A stretch of DNA of 64,000 nt, taken from assembly GCF_014649035.1 (NCBI RefSeq), contig NZ_BMSG01000018.1, positions 62,001 to 126,000 on the forward strand, read 5' to 3'. The notes under the pieces were generated by a model. That model made no database searches, was not told the origin of the DNA, and was given only the letters and a program-made list of their open reading frames with translations. Source of the DNA: Streptomyces sindenensis (GTDB lineage Bacteria; Actinomycetota; Actinomycetes; Streptomycetales; Streptomycetaceae). Numbering within the stretch: position 1 is the first letter of the stretch; each line of letters opens with the position of its first letter. Shown here one piece after another: positions 23,409 through 32,247 of the stretch. Both the position numbers and the translations under genes were made by a program.

Positions 23409-24287
23409 ATGGATTTCTGTGTGCTCGGCCCGCTCTCTGTTGTCGACGACGGAATCGACCGGACTCCCAGCGCCCCCAAGCAGCGCCAGATGCTGGCGCT
23501 GCTGCTGATGAACGCCAATCATGTTGTGTCCATGTCGCAATTTGTCGAGGAGCTCTGGGAGTACAGCCCGCCCTCCAGCGCCGTCGCGGCTGTGCACACC
23601 TACGTCATGCAGTTGCGCCGCACACTCGGCGGACGGCCGAACAGCGCCTCGCCCGGCCCGGCCGGACCGGGCCAGCTGACCACCCGCGACCAGGGCTACG
23701 TCCTGCGGGTCGAGCCGGGCGAACTGGACCTGGACGTGTACGAGGACGAGGTCCGCTCCGCCCGGAACAGCCTGGACTGCGGTGCGCTGAGCCGCGGTGC
23801 CCGGGAACTGCGCGCCGCACAGCAGCGGTGGCGCGGTCAGATCCTGGTCGACGTGCCCATCGGGCCGCTGCTCCACGCGGCCATCGCGGTCGTCGAGCGC
23901 AACCGGCTCGACGCGCTCAGCAGACGCATATCCGCCGACCTGGACCTGGGCCGCCATCACACGCTGATCGGCGAACTGAGCTCCCTGTCGCTGGAGCACC
24001 CCGCCGACGAGACGCTCGCCGCCCAGCTGATGCTCGCCCTGTACCGGTCGGGCCGCCGGGTGGACGCCCTGACCGTCTTCCACCGGCTGCGGCACGCGCT
24101 GCGCGACGAGCACGGCGCATCGCCCTCCGCCCGTATCCAGCAGCTCAACACCGACATCCTCGCCGCCCATCCGCGCCTCGACGCGCCGTCGATGCCGCGA
24201 TGGCGGCTCTCGCTCGACCTCGTCGACCCCCGCCCACCGGCGGGGCCGTCCGTACCCACGTGGAGCGGGGCCGGGCTCCCGGGGTGA
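23409..24287 (+). CDS. SARP-family pathway regulator (right)
   Basis: The 292-residue regulator has an N-terminal winged-helix domain (TPSAPKQRQMLALLLMNANHVVSM) and a C-terminal activation domain (about 110-265). It has the same plan as the SARP at 12.9 kb but only moderate identity, and it has no TTA codon. ATG 23409 follows CGAGGAT. It sits at the head of a rightward set (two SDRs and a cupin) and downstream of the FAD hydroxylase. Two SARPs in one cluster suggest either a cascade or separate control of the two halves. Confidence 0.92.
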   Translation: MDFCVLGPLSVVDDGIDRTPSAPKQRQMLALLLMNANHVVSMSQFVEELWEYSPPSSAVAAVHTYVMQLRRTLGGRPNSASPGPAGPGQLTTRDQGYVLRVEPGELDLDVYEDEVRSARNSLDCGALSRGARELRAAQQRWRGQILVDVPIGPLLHAAIAVVERNRLDALSRRISADLDLGRHHTLIGELSSLSLEHPADETLAAQLMLALYRSGRRVDALTVFHRLRHALRDEHGASPSARIQQLNTDILAAHPRLDAPSMPRWRLSLDLVDPRPPAGPSVPTWSGAGLPG

Positions 24288-24394
24288 GCCGGGGCGTGCA
24301 ACCCCTTCGGGGGGCGCGGTGTTCAGACCGATGAGAGTGCAAGAAACGGCTCCGCCCGGCCCCCGGACGCGAGCCCATCACCAGAAGGACATTC

Positions 24395-25201
24395 ATGGAC
24401 CTGAAGCTTTCCGGCCGTGTCGCTGTCGTCACCGGGGCGTCGAAGGGCATCGGCCTGGCCGTCACCCGCTCCCTGATCGAGGAGGGGGCACGCGTGGTGG
24501 CCGCCTCCCGCAAGATCACCCCGGAGCTCGAGAAGCTGGCCGGCCCGAACCTGGTGCATGCCTCGGTCGACCTCATGGACCCCGAAGCGCCCGGTCAGGT
24601 GGTCGAGCGCGCCATCGCGGAGTTCGGCCGGCTCGACATCCTGGTGAACAACGCGGGCGGCCCGCCGCCCGGCATCACGCTGCCCCGTACGGGCTTCTTC
24701 GACGCCGACGACGCCGAATGGCGCGCGATCTTCGAGTTCAACCTCTTCGCCGTCGTCCGGGCGATCCGCGCCGCGATCCCGCAGATGCTCCAGCAGGGCG
24801 AGGGCTCGATCATCAACGTCTCGACGGGCCTCGCCCGTCAGCCCGCGCCCGCCAACCCCGAGTACGGGGCGGCGAAGGCCGGTCTGACCAACCTCACCCA
24901 GGTCCTTTCCGAGGAGTTCGGCCCGCAGGGGATCCGGGTGAACACGGTCTCGCCCGGCCCGGTGCTCACCGCCTGGTGGACCGACGAGGGCGGCGCGGCC
25001 GACGTGATCGCCGGGATGGCGGGAACGGACCGGGACAACGTCATGGAGAACGTGGCCCCGGAGATGATGAACCTGGTCACCAAGCGGCTCGTCACGCCGG
25101 AGGAGGTCGCCGACGCGATCCTCCTGCTCGCCTCGCCGCGCTCGGCGAGCACGACCGGCGCCGACTTCGCCGTCGACGGAGGGTTCCTCAAGAGCGTCTG
25201 A
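24395..25201 (+). CDS. Short-chain dehydrogenase/reductase (first)
   Basis: The 268-residue classical SDR has the cofactor motif TGASKGIG (13-20), NNAGG and the catalytic YGAAK Tyr-x3-Lys preceded by Ser in INVSTG. The region AWWTDEGGAADVIAGM before the C-terminus is the variable substrate-binding loop. It should reduce a ketone or oxidise an alcohol with NAD(P)H. ATG 24395 follows AGAAGGAC. It is followed by a second, different SDR and a cupin on the same strand. The substrate cannot be named. Confidence 0.9.
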   Translation: MDLKLSGRVAVVTGASKGIGLAVTRSLIEEGARVVAASRKITPELEKLAGPNLVHASVDLMDPEAPGQVVERAIAEFGRLDILVNNAGGPPPGITLPRTGFFDADDAEWRAIFEFNLFAVVRAIRAAIPQMLQQGEGSIINVSTGLARQPAPANPEYGAAKAGLTNLTQVLSEEFGPQGIRVNTVSPGPVLTAWWTDEGGAADVIAGMAGTDRDNVMENVAPEMMNLVTKRLVTPEEVADAILLLASPRSASTTGADFAVDGGFLKSV

Positions 25202-25360
25202 TCCCGGCGGCCCGGGATCGGTGGCACGGGCCGCGTGGTGGGCCCCCGGCGTACCGCTGGAGGCCCGCCACGCGCTGCCGTGCCATCGAATCCCGCGCCG
25301 GACCCACCGTCCCGGGCTCCACGGCCCCGGGCTTCTCATCGACCTGAGCGGAGACCTCTC

Positions 25361-26134
25361 ATGGAGACATTGAAGGGCAAGACTGCTGTCGTCACCGGGA
25401 GCAGCCGGAGCATCGGCCGTGGAATCGCCGAGCGGCTGGCCGCCCGGGGCGCGCTGGTCGCCGTCCACTACGCGACCAACGCCGCGGCCGCGCAGGAGGT
25501 CGTCGAGACCATCGGCAAGGCGGGCGGCCAGGCCTTCGCGTTCGGCACCGAACTGGGCCACGAGGGCGACGCCGAACGGTTCTGGGCGGAGTTCGACGTC
25601 CAGCGGCGGGCCTTCTCCGACGACGGGGACACCGGGGTGGACATCCTGGTGAACAACGCCGCGGTGGCGCTGCGGGACCACTTCCAGGACGCCACCGTCG
25701 CCGACTTCGACCGGATGATCGCCGTGAACATCCGTGCGCCGTTCTTCATCGTGCAGCACGCGCTGGACCGCCTCCGTGACGGCGGACGGGTCATCAACAT
25801 CTCCTCGGCGGTCACCCGCCTGGGCCTGCCCGAGGTCATCGCCTACGGCGCGACCAAGGGAGCGCTCGACAGCTTCAGCCGCATCCTCGCCAAGGAGCTG
25901 GGGTCCCGGGGCATCACGGTCAATGTGGTCGCCCCCGGATACGTGGACACCGACTCCAACGCCGACTGGCTGCGCCACGACAAGGACGCGTGGGAGGAGA
26001 CCGCGGCGAAGTCCGTGTTCGGCCGGGTCGGGGAGCCCGAGGACATCGGCGACGCGGTGGCGTTCCTCGCCACCGACGCCGGGCGCTGGATCACGGGTCA
26101 GCACATCGACGCCAGTGGCGGAACCCGCATGTGA
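25361..26134 (+). CDS. Short-chain dehydrogenase/reductase (second)
   Basis: The 257-residue SDR resembles 3-ketoacyl-ACP/glucose-dehydrogenase-like reductases. Cofactor motif TGSSRSIG, NNAAV, catalytic Ser in INISSAV and YGATK (Tyr-x3-Lys) are all present, and it ends GQHIDASGGTRM. ATG 25361 is selected behind GAGCGGAGA. It differs enough from its upstream neighbour that recent duplication is unlikely. It is probably co-transcribed with that SDR and the cupin, although spacers of 117-160 bp are long. Confidence 0.9.
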   Translation: METLKGKTAVVTGSSRSIGRGIAERLAARGALVAVHYATNAAAAQEVVETIGKAGGQAFAFGTELGHEGDAERFWAEFDVQRRAFSDDGDTGVDILVNNAAVALRDHFQDATVADFDRMIAVNIRAPFFIVQHALDRLRDGGRVINISSAVTRLGLPEVIAYGATKGALDSFSRILAKELGSRGITVNVVAPGYVDTDSNADWLRHDKDAWEETAAKSVFGRVGEPEDIGDAVAFLATDAGRWITGQHIDASGGTRM

Positions 26135-26250
26135 AAGAGCAAAGAATGGCGGTGCCAGGAAAGGGCGGCTGCGAAATCCTCTCTGTGGGGAGTGCGTGAC
26201 AACCGGCTCCACGACAGTGCTCGGACCACCGAATTCACTGGAGGAACGCC

Positions 26251-26907
26251 ATGACTGTCCACCCGGGCGAGGCCTACTACAACCCGCTGTGCCGGGAGAA
26301 ACTCGTCATCCGGACGCCGGCCGCCAGCACGAAGGGCGAACGCGCCGTGATGGACATGTATGTCGAACCCGGAGGATTTGCAGCCGGATATCACACGCAC
26401 CCCTACAGCTCGGAGCGCTTCATTCTCGTACGGGGAGAATTGCGCGTGCATGTCGCGGGCCGGGACATCGTTCTCGACAAGCTCGGGCAGAGTGTTCTCG
26501 TGCCTCCCGGCACCGTCCACCGCTGGTTCGCCCACAGCGAGACCGAAGAGACGTTTGTCGTCGTCGAGTTGAACAACCGGGCCGACCGTTTCGAGCAGTT
26601 GATATGCCGGCAGCTCTTCGGTCTCGCCCAGGACGGCAAGACGAACAAGGAGGGGCGCCCCAATATGCTCCAGAGCGCCGTCACCATGAGCGAGTTCTCC
26701 GATGTGCTCCGGTTCACCGACCGGCCCTGGCCGGTGCAGCGGGTGATCAACGGTGTCCTTTCCCCCGTCGCGCGGCTTCTCGGCTATCAGGGATGCAATC
26801 CCGAATATCTTGAGCGCCGGCCCTTCGAGACGGCCGAGCTGGAGGAGCTGCCGGAAGAGGTTCTGGCGCACCTCCACGGCGGCGAGCCGGCCCAGGGGCA
26901 TCGCTGA
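26251..26907 (+). CDS. Cupin-domain protein
   Basis: The 218-residue protein has one cupin beta-barrel in its first 110 residues. Motif 1 is GYHTHPYSSERFILVRGELRV (His, His, Glu as metal ligands) and motif 2 is PGTVHRWFAH. The second half (about 120-218) is helical, with no family I recognise (PWPVQRVINGVLSPVARLLGYQG). A canonical TGGAGG site precedes ATG 26251. In natural-product clusters such cupins act as metal-dependent oxygenases, isomerases or cyclases; which applies here is unknown. It is the last gene of the SDR-SDR-cupin set and is convergent with the flavin oxidase. Confidence 0.85.
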   Translation: MTVHPGEAYYNPLCREKLVIRTPAASTKGERAVMDMYVEPGGFAAGYHTHPYSSERFILVRGELRVHVAGRDIVLDKLGQSVLVPPGTVHRWFAHSETEETFVVVELNNRADRFEQLICRQLFGLAQDGKTNKEGRPNMLQSAVTMSEFSDVLRFTDRPWPVQRVINGVLSPVARLLGYQGCNPEYLERRPFETAELEELPEEVLAHLHGGEPAQGHR

Positions 26908-26979
26908 CCCGTGCGCGCTGTCGTGCCCGGCCCCGGCGCACCGGGCCCGGGCACAACAGCAGGGGACGCGGCGCGCGGG

Positions 26980-28665
26980 CTAGTTCGGCAGCTCCACGGA
27001 CTGCCGGTGCCTAAAGACGTTCCTGGGGTCGTACGTCTTCTTGATCCGCTGCAACCGCGGGTAGGCGTCCTTGTAGTACAGCGCGTGCCACGGCACACCG
27101 GACGTGTTGTACTGCGGATCGCTCAGATCGGCGTCCGGATAGTTCACGTAGCAGCCGTCGGTGACGCCGTCGGGCACCGGCACGCCGCCCGTCCTCGCGT
27201 ACACCTCCTGATAGCTCTCCCTGGTCCACGCCACGTATGTGGCGTCGTCCGCCGGGTCGTTCCACTGCGCCGACCAGAGCATCTTGAACGCGGCCTCCCG
27301 GTGCCCGGCCGCGGTCGCGTCGTGGCCCACCCCGCGGACCGCGCCACCGAACGGCGTCAGCTGGATGTTCAGGTTCGGGCTGGCGATGTCGGTCCGGGTG
27401 AGGTGCTTGTGCATGGCGTCGAGGTGGGCCCGGGGGAACTCGGCCCGCATGTAGGCCGACTTGTACTCGGCGCGCAGCGTCGGGTCGTTGAGCAGCGGAT
27501 TGGTCGTCCCCACGAAGCGGGTGGCCTGGAGCCACGGCAGCCGGCGCGCGGCGGAGAACTGCGGCATCGGGCCGATGTCGCCCATCTGCCGGGTGAGGGC
27601 GCCCCGTCCGATGCGGATGCCCCGGCCCATGTACGCGAGGTACTCCTTCAGCATCCTCTGCGCGCCGGGTGCCGCCGCGTCGACCTGGGTGACCAGCCCG
27701 ATCTGGCCGTTGGCCTGGTGGTTGAGGATCAGGAAGCTGGTGAGGAAGCGCTGCGGGCTGTCCGCCGCCCCGTGGGCGACGTGCCAGGAGGCGTAGTTCT
27801 GGGCCAGCCGCGCGAATCCGTCCCCGCTGAGCCCGGCCCAGGGCCACGAGACCGCGCTGAGCAGGACTTCGGCCGGCGGCTTGGGCAGCAGCGTGCGGGG
27901 GTCGGCGCCGACGGCGTCCGGGGAGCGGAAGAAGTAGCGGGTGACGACACCGAAGTTGCCGCCGCCGCCTCCGGTGTGCGCCCACCAGAGCTCCCGGTGG
28001 GGGTCGTCCTTCTCCCGGGTGGCCAGTACGGTTCTGGCCCGGCCCGAGGCGTCGACCACCACGACCTCCACCGCGTACAGGTGGTCCACGACCAGGCCGT
28101 CCCGGCGTGCGAGCATGCCCCAGCCTCCGCCGCTGACATGGCCGCCCACACCGACGGAGTAGCAGATGCCGCCGGGGACGGTGATCCCCCAGGCCTGGTA
28201 GAGCGTTTCGTACAGATCGAGCAGCGTGGCGCCGGACTCCACCGCGATGGCCCGGCGAGCGGGGTCGTAGTACACGCCGTTCATGTGCGAGACGTCGATC
28301 ACGGCCCGGACATCGGCGTTGTAGACGAAATCCTCCAGGCAGTGTCCGCCACTGCGTATGCTGAGCCGCTTCCCCTCTCTCACGGCCCGCTCCACGATGG
28401 CCGGTATCTGCTCGGGGGCGTCCACGAAGTGCACCGAATCGGGGCGCGCCACATACCGGGCGTTCAACGCTCTGACGGAATCCTGGTACTGCTGGTCGGC
28501 CGGGGTGACCGTGACCGGACCGATCGACGGATCCGCCGCGCGCGGACCGGGCTTCGCGGTGACGGCGAATGCGTTTCCGCCGCCCGAGAGTAACGCCGCC
28601 CCGCCCAGGCCGGCCGTGGTGCCGGTGAGGAACTTCCGCCGCCCGAGACCCGTTGACCGCTTCAT
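26980..28665 (-). CDS. Tat-exported bicovalent FAD oxidase, berberine-bridge type (first)
   Basis: The 561-residue oxidase belongs to the BBE/GilR-like family. A twin-arginine signal is at the N-terminus (GRRKFL at 8-13 then a hydrophobic run to about 34), so the folded flavoprotein should be exported. His108 in SGGHC and Cys168 in GGICYSVGVGG are the expected 8-alpha and 6-S-cysteinyl FAD attachment sites. The C-terminal BBE motif YDPRNVFRHRQSVELP is intact. Codon 25 (Leu) is TTA at 28591-28593, giving bldA dependence. ATG 28665 follows AGAAGGG. A close paralogue is transcribed divergently 377 bp away. A late oxidation outside the cell membrane (aromatisation or alcohol-to-lactone/ketone) is inferred. 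Confidence 0.9.
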   Translation of the reverse strand: MKRSTGLGRRKFLTGTTAGLGGAALLSGGGNAFAVTAKPGPRAADPSIGPVTVTPADQQYQDSVRALNARYVARPDSVHFVDAPEQIPAIVERAVREGKRLSIRSGGHCLEDFVYNADVRAVIDVSHMNGVYYDPARRAIAVESGATLLDLYETLYQAWGITVPGGICYSVGVGGHVSGGGWGMLARRDGLVVDHLYAVEVVVVDASGRARTVLATREKDDPHRELWWAHTGGGGGNFGVVTRYFFRSPDAVGADPRTLLPKPPAEVLLSAVSWPWAGLSGDGFARLAQNYASWHVAHGAADSPQRFLTSFLILNHQANGQIGLVTQVDAAAPGAQRMLKEYLAYMGRGIRIGRGALTRQMGDIGPMPQFSAARRLPWLQATRFVGTTNPLLNDPTLRAEYKSAYMRAEFPRAHLDAMHKHLTRTDIASPNLNIQLTPFGGAVRGVGHDATAAGHREAAFKMLWSAQWNDPADDATYVAWTRESYQEVYARTGGVPVPDGVTDGCYVNYPDADLSDPQYNTSGVPWHALYYKDAYPRLQRIKKTYDPRNVFRHRQSVELPN

Positions 28666-29042
28666 CGTTTTCACCCTTCTCGAAGCCGAAAAAGACATTG
28701 CTGGTTTCCAGGGACGCCCTGATGTCCCCGGTGGTTCCGCGGGAATGAGCGGAACGTAAGGTTCTGAGGGGGGATGTCGGCGGGGCACCCGATTGCATAC
28801 GCAAGGGTGGAGTCGCCTCCGGCGAGGGGGGATTGCCGGTGCCCACGGACGTTTTGTCGTGGGGCCGGCGGGCTCGCGTCATGTTTCGGCCGACGTGGCG
28901 ATAATTAGAGCCAGGCGGCCTCGGCCTGTCAAGCGTGTTCATCTTTCCCCCGGGCCGGCCGAAAGACCGCAAGAATTGGAGTTCCCCGCCCCGGGACGGC
29001 ACTTAGCATCATCCGCACCGACGCGTGGGAAGGGCTTGAGAA
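28666..29042. promoter_or_regulatory. Divergent promoter region between the two flavin oxidases
   Basis: This 377-bp gap has no credible gene. It is locally AT-richer around 28896-28912 (GATAATTAG) and 28930-28950. It must carry promoters for both divergent oxidases. No clear operator palindrome was recognised. Confidence 0.55.
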
Positions 29043-30734
29043 GTGCGTGATACAGACGGTTTTGAACGGCGCAGATTCCTGACGGCCGGCGCGGGCGTGG
29101 CGGGCGCCGCCGTCATCGGAGGGGCGGCGACCGCGGGCACCGCGACCGCCGCCGAGCCGGTCGCGGGCGCCGCCCCGGCCGCCCGCCCCGCCTCGGCCGT
29201 GGCGGTCACCCCGGCCGACAAGCGCTACCCGGACCTGGTGCGCGGCTGGAACCAGCGGTGGGTCGGCGCGCCGGACGCCGTCTATGTGGTCGAGACGACC
29301 GAGCAGGTGGCCCAGGTCGTCCAGCTGGCGGTGGACAAGGGCAAGCGGATCACGGTCCGGGGCGGCGGCCACTGCTGGGAGGACTTCGTCTTCAACGCGG
29401 ACGTCGACGTCATCGTCGACATGTCGGAGATGGCCACGGTGGGGTACGACCCCCGGATGCACGCGTTCTCCGTCGAGGCCGGCGCACGTCTGCTGGACGT
29501 GTACGAACGGCTGTACCGGCCGTGGGGGGTCACGATCCCGGCGGGCACCTGCTACTCCGTGGGTGTCGGGGGCCACGTCAGCGGCGGCGGCTGGGGCATG
29601 CTGCTGCGCAAGCACGGTCTGGTCATCGACCACCTGTACGCGGTGGAGGTCGTGGTGGTCGACGCCTCCGGCAAGGTCCGGACGGTCGTGGCCACCCGGG
29701 AGCAGGACGACCCCAACCGCGATCTGTGGTGGGCGCACACCGGGGGCGGCGGCGGCAACTTCGGCATCGTCACCCGCTACTGGTTCCGCAGCCCCGGCGC
29801 GCCGGGCCGCACCCCCGAGAGCCTCCTGCCCAAGCCGCCCGCCGAGGTGCTGATCAGCGCCGCCGCCTGGGCCTGGAAGGACCTGACGGAAACCGACTTC
29901 GTCCGGCTGGTGAAGAACTTCGCGGACTGGCACGTGGCCCACAGCGAGCCGGACGACCCCAATTCCGCCATATGCAGCCTGCTCTCGCTCAACCACCGTT
30001 CCAACGGGGCCGTCAATATCGTCACGCAGGTCGACGCCTCCGTCCCCCGCGCCGAGAAACTGCACGCGGACTTCATGGCCGCGGTGACCAGAGGTGTCGG
30101 AGTCAGAACCGGACCGGCCGTGACGCCGATCGGCGAGTTCAAGCCCATGCCGGAATTCGCGGAGCCGCGCCGCCTGCCGTGGATGCAGGCGACCCAGTAC
30201 ATAGGAACGGCGAACGCCACGACCAACAACCCCACTCTGAAAGGCGACTTCAAGTCCGCCTACATGCGTGCTTCATTCCCCGCCCGGCATATCAGGAAGC
30301 TCTACAAACACCTGTCGCGCGAGGACCTCGGCAACCCGACCGCCTCCCTGATGCTGAGCTCCCACGGCGGGCAGTCCAACGCCGTTCCCGCCACCGCCAC
30401 CGCCTACGCCCACCGCGACTCGGCCTTCAAGATGGCCTGGATGATCTGGTGGACCGACCCGGCGGACGAGGCCGCGTCCGTGCGCTGGATCCGGGAGTTC
30501 TACGAGGACCTGTACGTCGAGACGGGCGGCGTCCCCGTCCCCGACGGCGTCACCGACGGCTGCTACGTCAACTACCCGGACGTCGACCTCAGCGACCCCC
30601 GGCACAACACGTCCTCGGTCCCCTGGCACGAGCTCTACTACAAGGGCAACTACCCCAGGCTCCAGCGGATCAAGAAGGCGTACGACCCCAGGAACGTCTT
30701 CCGCCACCGGCAGTCGATCGAGCTGCCGTCCTGA
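29043..30734 (+). CDS. Tat-exported bicovalent FAD oxidase, berberine-bridge type (second)
   Basis: The 563-residue paralogue of the divergent oxidase shares long identical blocks with it (SVGVGGHVSGGGWGML, DHLYAVEVVVVDASG, WWAHTGGGGGNFG). It has its own twin-arginine signal (ERRRFL at 8-13). FAD attachment residues His110 (GGGHC) and Cys170 (GTCYSVGVGG) are present, as is the C-terminal YDPRNVFRHRQSIELP. It uses a GTG start (29043) and has no TTA codon, unlike its partner. The duplicated pair suggests two consecutive oxidations, or one enzyme each for constitutive and developmental expression. Confidence 0.9.
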   Translation: MRDTDGFERRRFLTAGAGVAGAAVIGGAATAGTATAAEPVAGAAPAARPASAVAVTPADKRYPDLVRGWNQRWVGAPDAVYVVETTEQVAQVVQLAVDKGKRITVRGGGHCWEDFVFNADVDVIVDMSEMATVGYDPRMHAFSVEAGARLLDVYERLYRPWGVTIPAGTCYSVGVGGHVSGGGWGMLLRKHGLVIDHLYAVEVVVVDASGKVRTVVATREQDDPNRDLWWAHTGGGGGNFGIVTRYWFRSPGAPGRTPESLLPKPPAEVLISAAAWAWKDLTETDFVRLVKNFADWHVAHSEPDDPNSAICSLLSLNHRSNGAVNIVTQVDASVPRAEKLHADFMAAVTRGVGVRTGPAVTPIGEFKPMPEFAEPRRLPWMQATQYIGTANATTNNPTLKGDFKSAYMRASFPARHIRKLYKHLSREDLGNPTASLMLSSHGGQSNAVPATATAYAHRDSAFKMAWMIWWTDPADEAASVRWIREFYEDLYVETGGVPVPDGVTDGCYVNYPDVDLSDPRHNTSSVPWHELYYKGNYPRLQRIKKAYDPRNVFRHRQSIELPS

Positions 30735-30750
30735 CCGTCGTGTGAACGGA

Positions 30751-30789
30751 CCGCGGCCCCCGCACCACGCAAGCGGGCGAGGGCCGCGG
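30751..30789. terminator. Bidirectional terminator hairpin
   Basis: CCGCGGCCC (30751-30759) pairs with GGGCCGCGG (30781-30789) with an inner CCGC/GCGG stem. It lies between the convergent second flavin oxidase and the catechol-type methyltransferase. Confidence 0.7.
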
Positions 30790-30810
30790 CGACCCGTGAC
30801 GGCGACGGCG

Positions 30811-31473
30811 TCAGCGCTTCAACGCGAAGGTCAGACCGTCCGCGAACGGCAGCAGGCTCAGCTCCACGCGCTTGTCGTCGTGCAGCTTGGCGTTGAACTC
30901 GCGCAGCGCCCGCGTCTCCGAGTCCTGCACCTCGTGGTCGATGACCGCGCCGTGCCACAGCACGTTGTCCACCACGACCAGGCCGCCCGGGCGCAGCAGC
31001 TTCAGGGCCGCCTCGTAGTACTCGGCATAGCCCTCCTTGTCCGCGTCGATGAACACGAAGTCGAACGAGCCCGGCGCGCCCTCCTCGCGCAGCAGTGCCG
31101 CGAGGGTCTCGCGCGCGTCGCCGAGCCGGAAGTCCACCTTGTCGGCCACGCCGGCCCGCTCGCAGAACTCCAGCGCCGTCGCCGCCCAGCCCTCGTCGAG
31201 ATCCAGGGCCACCACGGAGCCGTCCGCCGGCAGCGCCAGCGCCGTCGACAACAGGCTGTAGCCCGTGAAGACGCCGACCTCCAGCGTGCGCCTCGCCCCG
31301 ATCGCCTTCACCAGCAGCGACAGGAACTGACCCTGTTCGGGCGATATCTGCATCAGATGCAGAGGCAGTTCGGACGTCTTCTCCCGCAGTTCGGCCAGCA
31401 GGTCGGGCTCACGCAGGGAGACATCGGCGACATAGTCCTGAATGGCATCGCTCAAATCGACCTGGATTCTCAC
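30811..31473 (-). CDS. Class I SAM-dependent O-methyltransferase (catechol/CCoAOMT type)
   Basis: The 220-residue enzyme is of the small metal-dependent O-methyltransferase family. It has LMQISPEQGQFLSLLVKAIGARRTLEVGVFTGYSLL (SAM motif I), DFVFIDADKEGY (metal and SAM region) and LVVVDNVLWHG. These enzymes methylate vicinal diols such as catechols. That fits ring hydroxylation by the HpaB-type pair encoded divergently 211 bp away. It is the second methyltransferase in the cluster and unrelated in fold to the one at 18.5 kb. Confidence 0.9.
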   Translation of the reverse strand: MRIQVDLSDAIQDYVADVSLREPDLLAELREKTSELPLHLMQISPEQGQFLSLLVKAIGARRTLEVGVFTGYSLLSTALALPADGSVVALDLDEGWAATALEFCERAGVADKVDFRLGDARETLAALLREEGAPGSFDFVFIDADKEGYAEYYEAALKLLRPGGLVVVDNVLWHGAVIDHEVQDSETRALREFNAKLHDDKRVELSLLPFADGLTFALKR

Positions 31474-31684
31474 ACCTGATCCCTTCGATGAAATACCTCT
31501 GCTGTTCGGTCATCTAAACTGCGGCCGGTATTCCTGTCAAGTGCGAAAAGGGGTGCGGTACTTCCTTGATTGATTCTTCAGGCGCCCCTGCGACACTGGT
31601 CGTGTATCGCTGGGGAATGTGCAGCGCATTTCCTTTGTGTCTCACATTTCGATGTACTCGCATTCCCGATGTGGAGGAATTCTC

Positions 31685-32185
31685 GTGAGCGCAGGCGAGC
31701 GAAGTTTCCGGGACTGCCTGGGACAGTTCGCGTCCGGTGTCACCGTCGTCACCATCCGGCACGGCGACCTGGGAACGGTGCACGGTGCCACCGTCAGCTC
31801 GTTCACCTCCGTCTCGCTCCGGCCGCCGCTGGTCATGGTGTCCCTGGACCGGCGCTCCAGGCTGAGCGCGCTCCTGGCCGGCGGGCCGTTCGGGGTGAAC
31901 GTCCTCGCGGCGGACCAGGGCGACCTCGCGCTCCGCTTCGCGGGCAGGAGCGATGCGCCCCACGAGGACGTCGAGTGGCAGGACACCGGCCCCGCGCCGC
32001 GGCTGGCCGGATCCGTCGCGCACTTCGCCTGCGGACCATGGGCCTCCTACGACGGCGGCGACCACCTGCTGTACGTCGGCGAGGTGCTGAGCTTCGACGC
32101 CCCGGGCGGCGAGCCCCTGGTCTTCCACAGCGGCGCCTTCCACGCCCTGCGATCGTCCGCCGGTCTCGGATCCGCCCGCCGCTGA
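31685..32185 (+). CDS. Flavin reductase, partner of HpaB-type hydroxylase
   Basis: The 166-residue protein is of the HpaC/flavin-reductase-like family: SFRDCLGQFASGVTVVTIRHG, GATVSSFTSVSLRPPLVMVSLDRRS and FGVNVLAADQ. It supplies reduced FMN or FAD to the oxygenase encoded next. GTG 31685 is preferred over an upstream ATG because GGAGGAA lies 6-7 nt before it and the family homology starts there. The oxygenase gene follows after 62 bp. Confidence 0.88.
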   Translation: MSAGERSFRDCLGQFASGVTVVTIRHGDLGTVHGATVSSFTSVSLRPPLVMVSLDRRSRLSALLAGGPFGVNVLAADQGDLALRFAGRSDAPHEDVEWQDTGPAPRLAGSVAHFACGPWASYDGGDHLLYVGEVLSFDAPGGEPLVFHSGAFHALRSSAGLGSARR

Positions 32186-32247
32186 CGCCGGGCCTCCTTC
32201 ACCGCCCGCCCCCGACGGGGACTCATCGACCCGAAAAGGAAACCGAC

